From positions 576,571 through 638,008 of the forward strand of contig NZ_LMUH01000022.1 of the NCBI RefSeq assembly GCF_009766105.1: a stretch of DNA of 61,438 nucleotides. The letters are read 5' to 3'. Positions 43,210 through 51,588 of this stretch are shown here, one piece after another (positions within the stretch are counted from its first letter, which is position 1; every line of letters begins with the position of its first letter). The position numbers and the translations under genes are program-made. Source of the DNA: Granulicella sp. S156. GTDB taxonomy: Bacteria; Acidobacteriota; Terriglobia; Terriglobales; Acidobacteriaceae. A model generated the notes under the pieces. That model ran no database searches. It was not told where the DNA came from and saw nothing but the letters and a program-made list of their open reading frames with translations.

Positions 43210-43902
43210 TCACTCCTGCCGAAACCGATAGCCAACATAGTTTTCCGTAAGGAGATACTGCGGCTCGGCGGGATCATCCTCGATCTTCTTCCGCAACTGG
43301 CTGATGTAGGTTCTCAGATATTCGCGTTCACCACCATACTCCTGCCCCCAGATCGTCTTCAGCAGACGGTTGTGTGCGAGTGGCTTTCCTGCATGCTGCA
43401 TCAGAAGATGTAAAAGCTCGAACTCCTTCGGCGTCAAATGCAACTCTTCGTCATGCTTCGTGACGCGATGCGTGACGGGGTCTAAAGCTACATCGCCGAT
43501 CTGTAGCGCGCGTGTATCTTCGCCCACTGGAGTGCGTACCCGGCGAACCGCCGCCCGGATACGCGCGGCCAGTTCCGACAGCTGGAACGGCTTGGTCACA
43601 TAGTCATCGGCGCCCGCGTCCAGAGCGCGTACCTTGTCTTCCTCTCGATCGAGAACGGTCAGCACAATGATCGGAAGCCGAGGGTACTGCTCGCGCATCT
43701 TGTGACAGGTAGCCATGCCCCCAATGCCAGGCATATTCATGTCGAGCAACACGACGTCATAACTGCTCTGCCGCAACTCCAATAAGCCATTCTCTCCGTT
43801 CGAGGCATCCCCCACGGAAAATCCAAGCGCTTGCAGCGTGCTATGCAGGCTATGCCTTAGGGCAGAGTCATCTTCAACGATTAGTACTGAGCCTTGCGTC
43901 AC
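43210..43902 (-). CDS. OmpR/KdpE-family response regulator
   Basis: A 230-residue regulator with GTG start at 43902, 29 bp inside the end of the sensor gene. The receiver domain has VEDD (residues 9-12), the phosphoacceptor Asp54 in VVLLDMNMPG and Lys in VTKPFQLSELAARI. The winged helix shows LTPKEFELLHLLMQHAGKPL, NRLLKTIWGQEYGGEREYLR and TENYVGYRF, which are close to KdpE. It is translated together with the kinase gene. No kdpFABC potassium transporter is present in this window, so the target may be elsewhere or different. Confidence 0.9.
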   Translation of the reverse strand: MTQGSVLIVEDDSALRHSLHSTLQALGFSVGDASNGENGLLELRQSSYDVVLLDMNMPGIGGMATCHKMREQYPRLPIIVLTVLDREEDKVRALDAGADDYVTKPFQLSELAARIRAAVRRVRTPVGEDTRALQIGDVALDPVTHRVTKHDEELHLTPKEFELLHLLMQHAGKPLAHNRLLKTIWGQEYGGEREYLRTYISQLRKKIEDDPAEPQYLLTENYVGYRFRQE

Positions 43903-45352
43903 TAGCTTCTCCTTGGGCAGGCAATGAAATATAAAAAGTGGTTCCGGTGTCGCGTTCGCTCTCAACCCATAGCTCACCGCCATGCGCCTCCACGGCTCGC
44001 AGTGCAACGGAGAGCCCAATACCGGTACCGGGGGCGCGGTGTTCGACATCGTGGCTGCGATAGAAGCGCCGGAAGATCAGCGCTCGCTCTTCTACCGGAA
44101 CGTAAGAACCGTCATTATGGATGGATAGAATGATGGAATCGTGGTCCGCCTTCGCCGACAACATAATGGCAGATCCCGCAGGGCTATACTTCTGTGCGTT
44201 CTCGAGGACCTGCGCCAGGGCCATACTGAGCAGTTCACGGTCACCCTCGATCGCCAGGCCCTCTTCAAAATTTGCCTGCAGCCGCTCGGCGTCGAACTCC
44301 GCTCCAAGATCATCCATCGCCGACTGCAATAGCGCTCGCAACTCCAGTGGCCTTCGATTAAGTTTCATCTCCGTGACATCTAGCCTGGAGGTACGCAGCA
44401 ACTTGCCGGTAAGGCTCGATAGCCGTGCCGCTTGCCCTTCGATCAGTTCAACGAGTTCTCTCTGGACCGATGTCAGCCCACCGATCTCCATAAGTCCCGC
44501 ACTCGAAACGGAGATCGTAGTGAGCGGAGTCTTCACCGCATGAGCAAGACCATCGAGCACCGCCGATCTAAGTTGCTCCGAGAGTTTCTCCGACTCGGCT
44601 ACAACCTCCGCCTTCAGGGCACGTCCGCGCTCAAGCGCAGAAGCCAATAGCGTGCCGATGGCGCTGGCCATGAGCGGATCGATAAGACTGCCGCGCAGCA
44701 ACACCGTTCCAATCGGGCGCGTGCCGGACCGCAATACACGAACCGCTTCATGCCTGCTTTCAAGATCGAGGTCGCGATCTGCCAGCAAGGAGGCTCGCAG
44801 AGACTCAGAAGAGTCCTCAGCATCTCCTGTCCACGCGAAGCGTTCTTCGTGGGCCTCCAGCAGCCCAACGCCATCGAGAAAAAAGCACTCCTGAACCAGC
44901 ATGCAGAGGTGTATGCCGACGGAATCTCGCCAATCCAGCAGCAGCATCCCCTGGGATAGTTCATAAATCGCTCGCTGCTGTTCATCATGACGCTGCAGTG
45001 CAAGGTCTGTCCGGCTGATCTTCTGCGAAAGACGGTTCACCAACAGCGAGATGCAACCGAATGTAACCAGAGCCAATACATTGGTGGGAGAGGAGACTCG
45101 AAACGTAAGGAGGGGCTGAGTAAAAAAGAAGTCCAGGCACAGCGTCGCACAGACCGATACGATTGCCGCGGTAAGAAAATTCATTCGCCACGCGACTAGA
45201 AGAACTACCAACATGTACAGCGGAATGGCGGTCGCAAGCCCAAGCTCATGCCGGAGATTAATGGCTCCGAGCCCAACCATAAGAGCACAGGCTGTAAGCG
45301 TGGCAAGAACGGACCTGGCGCGAACGTACAAAATTATCTCTTTAATCAACAT
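43874..45352 (-). CDS. KdpD-like sensor histidine kinase lacking the N-terminal KdpD domain
   Basis: A 492-residue kinase. Three or four membrane helices at about residues 12-105 (VLATLTACALMVGLGAINL, IPLYMLVVLLVAW, AIVSVCATLCLDFFFTQP) match the DUF4118 block of KdpD. A GAF-like region spans about 150-260. The H-box is LAHAVKTPLTTISVSSAGL, and the HATPase domain shows LAQVLENAQKYSPAGS, ILSIHNDGSYVP and GTGIGLSVALRAVEAHGGEL. The cytoplasmic N-terminal nucleotide-binding and UspA domains of KdpD are absent, so sensing differs from the E. coli protein. It is transcribed with the response regulator. Confidence 0.88.
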   Translation of the reverse strand: MLIKEIILYVRARSVLATLTACALMVGLGAINLRHELGLATAIPLYMLVVLLVAWRMNFLTAAIVSVCATLCLDFFFTQPLLTFRVSSPTNVLALVTFGCISLLVNRLSQKISRTDLALQRHDEQQRAIYELSQGMLLLDWRDSVGIHLCMLVQECFFLDGVGLLEAHEERFAWTGDAEDSSESLRASLLADRDLDLESRHEAVRVLRSGTRPIGTVLLRGSLIDPLMASAIGTLLASALERGRALKAEVVAESEKLSEQLRSAVLDGLAHAVKTPLTTISVSSAGLMEIGGLTSVQRELVELIEGQAARLSSLTGKLLRTSRLDVTEMKLNRRPLELRALLQSAMDDLGAEFDAERLQANFEEGLAIEGDRELLSMALAQVLENAQKYSPAGSAIMLSAKADHDSIILSIHNDGSYVPVEERALIFRRFYRSHDVEHRAPGTGIGLSVALRAVEAHGGELWVESERDTGTTFYISLPAQGEASDARLSTNR

Positions 45353-45473
45353 AGATAGAGATCCGTAAAGAATTCATAAAGCCGCCACGTCGCGCGATTT
45401 CCTTATCTCTTTTACACCTTTCCGAGGGATGCTAAGCCCGGAACCTACAGGATTACACTACGCTACATCAACG

Positions 45474-45507
45474 ACAGAACGGCGGAGCCTAAGCTCCGCC
45501 GTTCTGT
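45474..45507. terminator. Strong hairpin after the TonB receptor gene
   Basis: A perfect 15-bp stem (acagaacggcggagc at 45474-45488 with gctccgccgttctgt at 45493-45507) with a ctaa loop, 23 bp beyond the minus-strand receptor stop codon at 45530. No long U-run follows. It also insulates the receptor from the divergent kinase promoter at 45353-45473. Confidence 0.65.
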
Positions 45508-45529
45508 TGTGAGGGTTATGGGAACCGCT

Positions 45530-48500
45530 TTAGAAGGTCAACTGCAACGACATCTGGATCTGTCGTGGGCTGCCGATAGTGTGACTGACTATACCCAGAC
45601 CTGCGGGGCAGTTGTAGAAGCTGGTATTTGTCTGTTGCCCTTGTGCATTGCAGCCGGTAGGCAGCGGAGTCGTTCCCCCCGTTGGGAAAGAGGTGTAGTT
45701 TATGTTCTGCGAGACTTCGTTGCCGGGCACGTCAAAGCTGCTGGTGTTCGTGAGATTGAAGACATCGAATGTGTATTTGAGAGCATATCGCTCGGTAAAG
45801 TTTGTGACTTTGACCAGCGAGGCATCAGCACGCTTCTGGAAGGCCTGACGGAAGATATTGCGCTGGCCGCTAGTAAAGCCAGTTTCGTAGGGGTCCGAGG
45901 TGGGAATGGCGCCATTCAAGCCTCCTGCTGGCAGAATTGGAAGCGTGAAGCAGTTCGCTTTTAGTGCAACATCATTTGGATTCGCGCCATTGAAGGCCCC
46001 GGAGAGACCGGTCTTAGCGTTCTTAGCCGTGCAACCTGGAGCAAGCGGCACAATGGGATTCGTGATGCCATCGGCAGTGCTGTAGTAGATGCTGCCGATA
46101 GCACCGCTAAAGTCGATGACGCTATAGGGCTGGCCGCTCTGTAGTACGGTGAGACCAACTAACGACCAGCCATCGGCGAGCTTACCGGCAAGCGTGCCCT
46201 TGCCATAAAAGTCCGGCAGTTGGTAGACGTAGTTGAAGTTGATGACATGAGTACGATCGAAGTCGGAAGAACCATAACCGCTCTGTAGATTGTTAGGATC
46301 GTTACCGTTATAGAAGAGGCCAAGGCCACTCTGCTCATCAAGAGCATGCGAATAGGTATAAGAAGCCCCTACCTGGAAGCCATGGCTCATGCGTTTTTCG
46401 ATGTGGGCCTGAAGTGCGTTGTAATCGTCAATGCCCACAGCCTTATAGTCGATAGACTCCGCGGCATAGCCGACATAGGGAACGCGATGATCGACGTTGC
46501 CGCCTTCGTAGTCAGCGTCGTAGCTATTGCCATTGGGCAGGGTAGCTCCTCCCACGGTGTAGCCGTAGCTGTACTGCTCTCCGTGAATAGGATTGCCAGG
46601 AGAGGCGATTCCCGGCTGGTTGAATGGCAGCGGAATAACCTGATGGCGACCGATGTTGCCAACGTAGGCCAGGTCGATGGCCAGGTCATTGCGTGGCTGC
46701 CACTGGATATCAAAGGTGTAGTTAAAGGTGTAGGGCAGCGTGTTAGCGCGATCATAGACACCCAGTGAGATGGGTTGGCCGCCATTGCTGATACTCGCCA
46801 GGTTAGGCAGGTACTTGCTGAGGTCAGAGGCCTTGGGGTTGTTCGGCGCAGGCAGCGGTGATAGACCGTAGGGATTCGCCAGATTGCCTTCAGCGTCGGT
46901 TGGAAGTGCAGTCGGAGGGTTGAAGCCACCGCCACCGCCGCAGGTCGGAATGTAGTAGTCGTAGAGGCTCCCGACAGGGCAGCTGGAGGCATTGACGAAA
47001 GGAAGCGACTGGTTCACGCCAAAGGGACCTCCAGTCACCGTGCCGATCGCGTAACCGGGAGAGAAGTAGCTGAACAGTTCGCCGCGGTCATAATACATAC
47101 CAAAACCTGTACGGACGACGAGCTTGTTATGGAACTCCTCAGGCTGCCAGGCAAGACCCACTCGAGGAGCAATGCCCCACTGGCGACCGGTCAACGTGGT
47201 CGGGCTTACACCAGCCGTACCTTCGGCGTTGTTGCCGGCTATCACCAGTCCTGGATTGACGATGGTGTCAGCGGTCGCGCTGTAGTTGTAGAGATTGGGA
47301 GCGAAGTTATAGAGGCGGCCGTACTTCTCGGTCAACCCGCCATCCCAGTCATAGCGAAGGCCCGCCGTGAGCGAAAGATTCGGTGTGACTTGGATCTTGT
47401 CCTGCACGTAAGTGCCAAGCTGATTGGCACGGTAGTAGCGATTAGCGTCACCCTGCAGGAAGGAACTGACATAAAAGCCGGTGGCGGAGCTGCCAGGAGT
47501 GACAAAGCCCTGGGAAAAGGCGCTGAGATCGTCGGTGGCGACAGTACCTTTGCCAGTGCGCTTGTCAATAGTATTGAGCTGCGTATACGTGTAGCTGGTG
47601 CCGAAGCTGATGGTGTGCTTGCCGAGCGTCCATATAGCGTTACCTGAAGGCGCAATGCGATTCTGGAAGACACCGGTGTTGGGAGCCTGGCCCTCCGCAT
47701 TGGGGCCGATGTTCAAAACTCCTTTGCTGCTAAGGCCGGCGTTGGTCGCCGCATTGCCGAGTACGTTGTAGATAGAGACGCCCGGAAAGTAGTTGGAACC
47801 GAACTCATTGATCGACACCGTTCCGAAGGAGCCACCCGGGATAGCACTAGGGCCAAAGGGTTGCTCATTATCGCCCCAGATCTTCTCGCGAAGAACACCG
47901 ACAGTCTCCGTAGTGCTCAGGTTGGACTTGATGAGGTAGGTATTGATGATGGAGAAGACCTGCGCTCCGGCATCAAGATGCTGGGTGAATCCAGGGACAC
48001 TGGAGTACGCATACGGAGCAATCGTGGGATCGTGCTGGTAGTAATACTTCAGCGCGACAGTGTCCTTCGCGGTGGCGTTGTAGTCGAGGTTAGCCACCGC
48101 CAGATCGGCCTTGAAACGACCGGTTCCAGGAAGGAAGGCGTTGAAGGGATGAGAGGGCGAAAGCAAACCTGATCCTGTGTCATTAGGGATCAGCCATTTG
48201 CCGGGTTCCCCTGGAAGCGCAGGTGAGTTGAACAAGGCGAGGGCCGTAGTGTTCATATCGCTTGCGGCCAGATCGTTGCCCGTTGTAACGCTTGCGTCGG
48301 GGTACTGTGCGGCGACAATACCCGCAAAACCAGCCGCACTGCGGGTGGTGTCTGAGAGACCCACGGGCACGTTGAGGAAGTCGTCCCCGATCTCTTGATC
48401 AGAGACATGCACATGCTGATAGGCAACGAAGCCAAAGAGCTTGTCCTTGATAATAGGACCGCCGAATGTGCCACCGACCGTGTAACGATGCAACTCCGGG

Positions 48501-49474
48501 TTCTTGAGGTTATCGGGGATGTCGCCATCGTTCTTGAAGAAGAACGGCGCGGCGTTGAGCCAGTTGGTGCCGCGATGACCATAGAGCGTGCCGTGGTAGC
48601 TGTTCGTACCGGACGCCGTGCTGAGATCGATGTGAGCACCGGAAGTAGACCCCTGCGAGGCGTCGTACATGGAAGCATTCACGCGAACCTCCTGAATGGT
48701 CTCAGGGGCAGGCGTAGGGATGGCGTTGCCAATGGAGAGGTAGATGGAGGCTGTCGACGAAATAACGCCGCCGGCACCGTTGCTCGTAGAGACGCCGGTG
48801 CTGTTGATCACACGCGCTGAGCCCACTTCGCTGGTGCTCTTGCCGTTGAAGAGGTTGCTGGAGTCAACACCATTCAAAGAGAAACTGTTGCTGGTATCGC
48901 GCTGGCCGTTGGCCCAGATAGGTGGATTGCCAAGACCGGCATTCGCTCCGGTGCCAGGTGAGAGTTCAGCGTTGACACCGGCGGAGAGTGTGGCAGCGCC
49001 AAGTACGCTGCCAGCAGGCATCGGAATGTTTTCAATCTGAGCTTTGTCGAGCACATAGCCGTTGGTCGTGTCGGTGGCGTTCAGCAGCGGATTAACTTCG
49101 ACGGTTACAGAGTCGGCAACGGCGCCCACGGCAAGCTGTGCCGGAAGGGTAACCGTGCGGTCCGCCTGGACCACAATGCCCGGATACTTCTGGGACGTAA
49201 AGCCGTCGCGCGTAAACGTGAGCGTGTACTTGCCGATGGGCAGATCGTTCAGAGTGTAAGAACCTTGTCCACTGGACTGAGCGGTGCGCGTAAGCTTCGT
49301 ATCGTCCGAAACAGCCTTCACCTGCACACCGGGCACGACGCTGCCCGAGGGGTCGGTCACCGTTCCGACGATGCCACCAAGGGTCTGCTGAGCGCGGGCT
49401 GTATTCGTTGCCAGGAAGAAAAAGCAAAGTGTGAAAAGGACAAGCGACGCGGCCGTTCTGCGTAGGTATAGCAA
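45530..49474 (-). CDS. TonB-dependent receptor, Oar-like
   Basis: A receptor of about 1,314 residues, the largest protein in the window. The TTG at 49474 is chosen because GGAGG lies seven bases upstream and the protein then opens with a normal signal peptide (TAASLVLFTLCFFFLATNTARA). An in-frame ATG at 49711 would place 79 non-hydrophobic residues before it. The carboxypeptidase-regulatory-like domain (VGTVTDPSGSVVPGVQVKAV) is followed by plug motifs (SFSLNGVDSSNLFNG, IQEVRVNASMYDASQGSTSG) and the barrel, ending in RQIQMSLQLTF. The N-terminal, plug and terminal strand features are complete. No enzyme gene adjoins it closely enough to suggest a ligand. Confidence 0.93.
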   Translation of the reverse strand: MLYLRRTAASLVLFTLCFFFLATNTARAQQTLGGIVGTVTDPSGSVVPGVQVKAVSDDTKLTRTAQSSGQGSYTLNDLPIGKYTLTFTRDGFTSQKYPGIVVQADRTVTLPAQLAVGAVADSVTVEVNPLLNATDTTNGYVLDKAQIENIPMPAGSVLGAATLSAGVNAELSPGTGANAGLGNPPIWANGQRDTSNSFSLNGVDSSNLFNGKSTSEVGSARVINSTGVSTSNGAGGVISSTASIYLSIGNAIPTPAPETIQEVRVNASMYDASQGSTSGAHIDLSTASGTNSYHGTLYGHRGTNWLNAAPFFFKNDGDIPDNLKNPELHRYTVGGTFGGPIIKDKLFGFVAYQHVHVSDQEIGDDFLNVPVGLSDTTRSAAGFAGIVAAQYPDASVTTGNDLAASDMNTTALALFNSPALPGEPGKWLIPNDTGSGLLSPSHPFNAFLPGTGRFKADLAVANLDYNATAKDTVALKYYYQHDPTIAPYAYSSVPGFTQHLDAGAQVFSIINTYLIKSNLSTTETVGVLREKIWGDNEQPFGPSAIPGGSFGTVSINEFGSNYFPGVSIYNVLGNAATNAGLSSKGVLNIGPNAEGQAPNTGVFQNRIAPSGNAIWTLGKHTISFGTSYTYTQLNTIDKRTGKGTVATDDLSAFSQGFVTPGSSATGFYVSSFLQGDANRYYRANQLGTYVQDKIQVTPNLSLTAGLRYDWDGGLTEKYGRLYNFAPNLYNYSATADTIVNPGLVIAGNNAEGTAGVSPTTLTGRQWGIAPRVGLAWQPEEFHNKLVVRTGFGMYYDRGELFSYFSPGYAIGTVTGGPFGVNQSLPFVNASSCPVGSLYDYYIPTCGGGGGFNPPTALPTDAEGNLANPYGLSPLPAPNNPKASDLSKYLPNLASISNGGQPISLGVYDRANTLPYTFNYTFDIQWQPRNDLAIDLAYVGNIGRHQVIPLPFNQPGIASPGNPIHGEQYSYGYTVGGATLPNGNSYDADYEGGNVDHRVPYVGYAAESIDYKAVGIDDYNALQAHIEKRMSHGFQVGASYTYSHALDEQSGLGLFYNGNDPNNLQSGYGSSDFDRTHVINFNYVYQLPDFYGKGTLAGKLADGWSLVGLTVLQSGQPYSVIDFSGAIGSIYYSTADGITNPIVPLAPGCTAKNAKTGLSGAFNGANPNDVALKANCFTLPILPAGGLNGAIPTSDPYETGFTSGQRNIFRQAFQKRADASLVKVTNFTERYALKYTFDVFNLTNTSSFDVPGNEVSQNINYTSFPTGGTTPLPTGCNAQGQQTNTSFYNCPAGLGIVSHTIGSPRQIQMSLQLTF

Positions 49475-49914
49475 GGTGTTACCTCCTATGAAGAACCCAC
49501 GGGAGCGCCGCAATGGATAGATACACGTATCGCATGCAGCCCAGAGGCCGTTGTTCTGAAACTTGTTGTCTGCGATCGGAGCGGCGTTTCCGCCCCGTAT
49601 CCACAGCACTTTGGGTACGTCTTTAAAAACGGAGGTACAGCCCCGGACGACTGGGGATGTACGTTCTAGTTTCGACAACGGATACAACTCCGCGCCGTGC
49701 CGCAAGGACACTTACTGAGCAATTCAATCGAGGTTAAAAAGATAGGTTCGATCGAATGGTTAAGTTCGAAGCCAGGTACTGGGTTAGAGGAGCGGTTGGC
49801 GTCCCGTAAATTGTGTTGCGATGACCAAAGAATAACCGACAATTCAACGGAATCCAATAAAAATATGCGCTTTCAACGCCGAGCCTGCGGAAAAAGACCG
49901 GCTTATCAGCAGAT
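49475..49914 (-). other. Promoter and leader region of the TonB receptor, no gene seen
   Basis: This 440-bp stretch holds a hairpin-forming repeat (gtacagcccc at 49635-49644 with ggggatgtac at 49653-49662, one mismatch) about 160 nt ahead of the start codon, and a perfect 10-bp palindrome ttcgatcgaa at 49747-49756. Either could be a control site for the receptor. The APC permease ends at 49915 and points the same way, with no evident terminator. Confidence 0.4.
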
Positions 49915-51309
49915 CTACGCTCGATCGCGTTGCCGGCTCAAGCCATACCAGCCCATAGCCAACACCAGATACACACCGTAGATATAGGGGAAGTAGCGGT
50001 AAGGGGCCGGTGGAACAGGAAAGATATTTCCCACCAGAGCGGCAACCATCGCCAGCGTCGCCGCGGCAGCGAGCAGACCTTTCGCCAAGGTCAGCCGCTG
50101 CTCTCGCCGCAGATGCACTGCGAGTGCAATGGCCGCCATCGTATACGCCGTGAGGAAGCCGAAGACCGCCAGCGTGCCCATCCAGCCATAGATATCTGCT
50201 CCACTGGCGCCGCGATGAGCAATCACTGCGACCGGCAGGAACGCAAGTACTGCCGTAAGGATGCTAGCCAGACCAGGCGTCTCATTGCGAGCATGTGTGA
50301 CCCCGAACCGGCTATGCGCAAGACCGTGGTGTGCCATCAGCAGCAGAACGCGCGATGCGGCAATGACACAGGCCAGCGTCGCCGCAAACATGCTGATCAG
50401 CACACCCACATCGATGACCGTGCCAACGATCCTGACCCCAGCCTGCGCGGAGAGATAGTGAAAAGGCGCAGCGCTGGCATCCAGCGTCGTTGGAGATCCG
50501 TGAAATCCAAGAATCTCACCATAGGTACAGACAATGAAGAACACGCCCGCCAGCAGAGCACTTTGAATGACCGCACGAGGAATCGTCTTCAGGGGCTCGC
50601 GGGCCTCCGAGCCGAGTGTCGTCGCGCTTTCAAAGCCTACAAAGCTGAAGATCGCCAGCATGACGCCCATCCTTACCTGCTGCGCGGAGACTCCCTTGAG
50701 ACGCACTTGCGACACATCGAAGTGCAGTCCATGCTTCCACAGCGTAATGCCCGTGACGAAGGCAACAAGACACACCGACACCCCTTCGATCCACAGCATC
50801 AGCTCCGCCGACACCTTGATATCGCGGTACGCAACCCACATCGCTCCACCGGCTGCTACCAGCGACAGCAGCACAGGAGACACATGCAGGTGGTATTCAT
50901 CGAGGAAGACATACGCATAGTTGAGAAAGCCTCCGATAACCGACGATGCAGTCGTCACATACGCAAAGAACAGTGCCCATGCGGTTACCGCGCTCCACGC
51001 GGGTGAAAGCGACGAGTGGGCATAGCTGTACAGCGAGCCTGGCGAAGCTGACTCGCGTGCGAAGCTCGCTACGCACAGTGCCACCAGAACGACTGCAACA
51101 GTCGCAATCAGGTAAGCGAGACCTGTACCTGCTCCGCACAGCGCAAATACCAAAGGCACTGTAAGCGTTGGCGTCGTGCTTGGAGCAATCAGGGAGACAG
51201 ACTGCGCCAATGTTTCGAGCGGAGAGAGCACATGCTGCCGCAGCCCATAAGACGGCGAAGTCTCAGTCTTCTGGTCGTCGCTTACCGTCGCGACCATGGA
51301 GGAATCCAT
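49915..51309 (-). CDS. APC-superfamily permease
   Basis: A 464-residue transporter with 12 predicted helices. The N-terminal SVSLIAPSTTPTLTVPLVFA with LCGAGTGLAYLIATVAVVLV, and FARESASPGSLYSYAHSSLS, is the helix 1-2 signature of amino acid/polyamine/organocation permeases. FSFVGFESATTLGSEAREPL marks helix 6 and its loop. Most members exchange or import amino acids or amines, but the substrate here is not evident. It lies 280 bp downstream of rhaB on the same strand with a palindromic element between, so it may be outside the rhamnose operon. The first ATG at 51309 is used; a second at 51297 is possible. Confidence 0.85.
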   Translation of the reverse strand: MDSSMVATVSDDQKTETSPSYGLRQHVLSPLETLAQSVSLIAPSTTPTLTVPLVFALCGAGTGLAYLIATVAVVLVALCVASFARESASPGSLYSYAHSSLSPAWSAVTAWALFFAYVTTASSVIGGFLNYAYVFLDEYHLHVSPVLLSLVAAGGAMWVAYRDIKVSAELMLWIEGVSVCLVAFVTGITLWKHGLHFDVSQVRLKGVSAQQVRMGVMLAIFSFVGFESATTLGSEAREPLKTIPRAVIQSALLAGVFFIVCTYGEILGFHGSPTTLDASAAPFHYLSAQAGVRIVGTVIDVGVLISMFAATLACVIAASRVLLLMAHHGLAHSRFGVTHARNETPGLASILTAVLAFLPVAVIAHRGASGADIYGWMGTLAVFGFLTAYTMAAIALAVHLRREQRLTLAKGLLAAAATLAMVAALVGNIFPVPPAPYRYFPYIYGVYLVLAMGWYGLSRQRDRA

Positions 51310-51445
51310 CGTTCAACCCCGCAGGTGGAAGTTCGGTTAAGAGCCCCACAGACTGGGCCGGGAAAAACCGACTGGATGATTCGTGTGGATTCAGCATAGC
51401 GCAACCAAGCTCTGCGGCTGTAACTTGCCCGCACCAGCAACATCC

Positions 51446-51509
51446 CGGGTGCCCCATCTTCGACGCGCGTCTTTTGCGCGGCTAAGGTGGGCATCGGGCG
51501 AACGCCCGA
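51446..51509. repeat. Palindromic intergenic element with two hairpins
   Basis: Left part tgccccatctt (51450-51460) pairs imperfectly with aaggtgggca (51484-51493) around an inner cgcgcg/cgcg helix, and tcgggc/gccega-type arms at 51494-51509 (tcgggc with gcccga, loop gaac) form a second hairpin. The composition looks like the REP-style elements scattered through acidobacterial intergenic DNA. It lies downstream of rhaB and may cap the mRNA. The rest of 51310-51588 shows no gene. Confidence 0.45.
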
Positions 51510-51588
51510 CCGCTCCTGCTCATCTTCACCTTATCGATAACACCTGTGCCATTGCACCGGATGGATCACAGCTAAGGCCTGTGTCGGC

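Noticed and set aside
45530..49711. TonB receptor starting at ATG 49711
   Set aside because: It would put 79 residues ahead of the signal peptide and run through the leader hairpin at 49635-49662; TTG 49474 has GGAGG in place.
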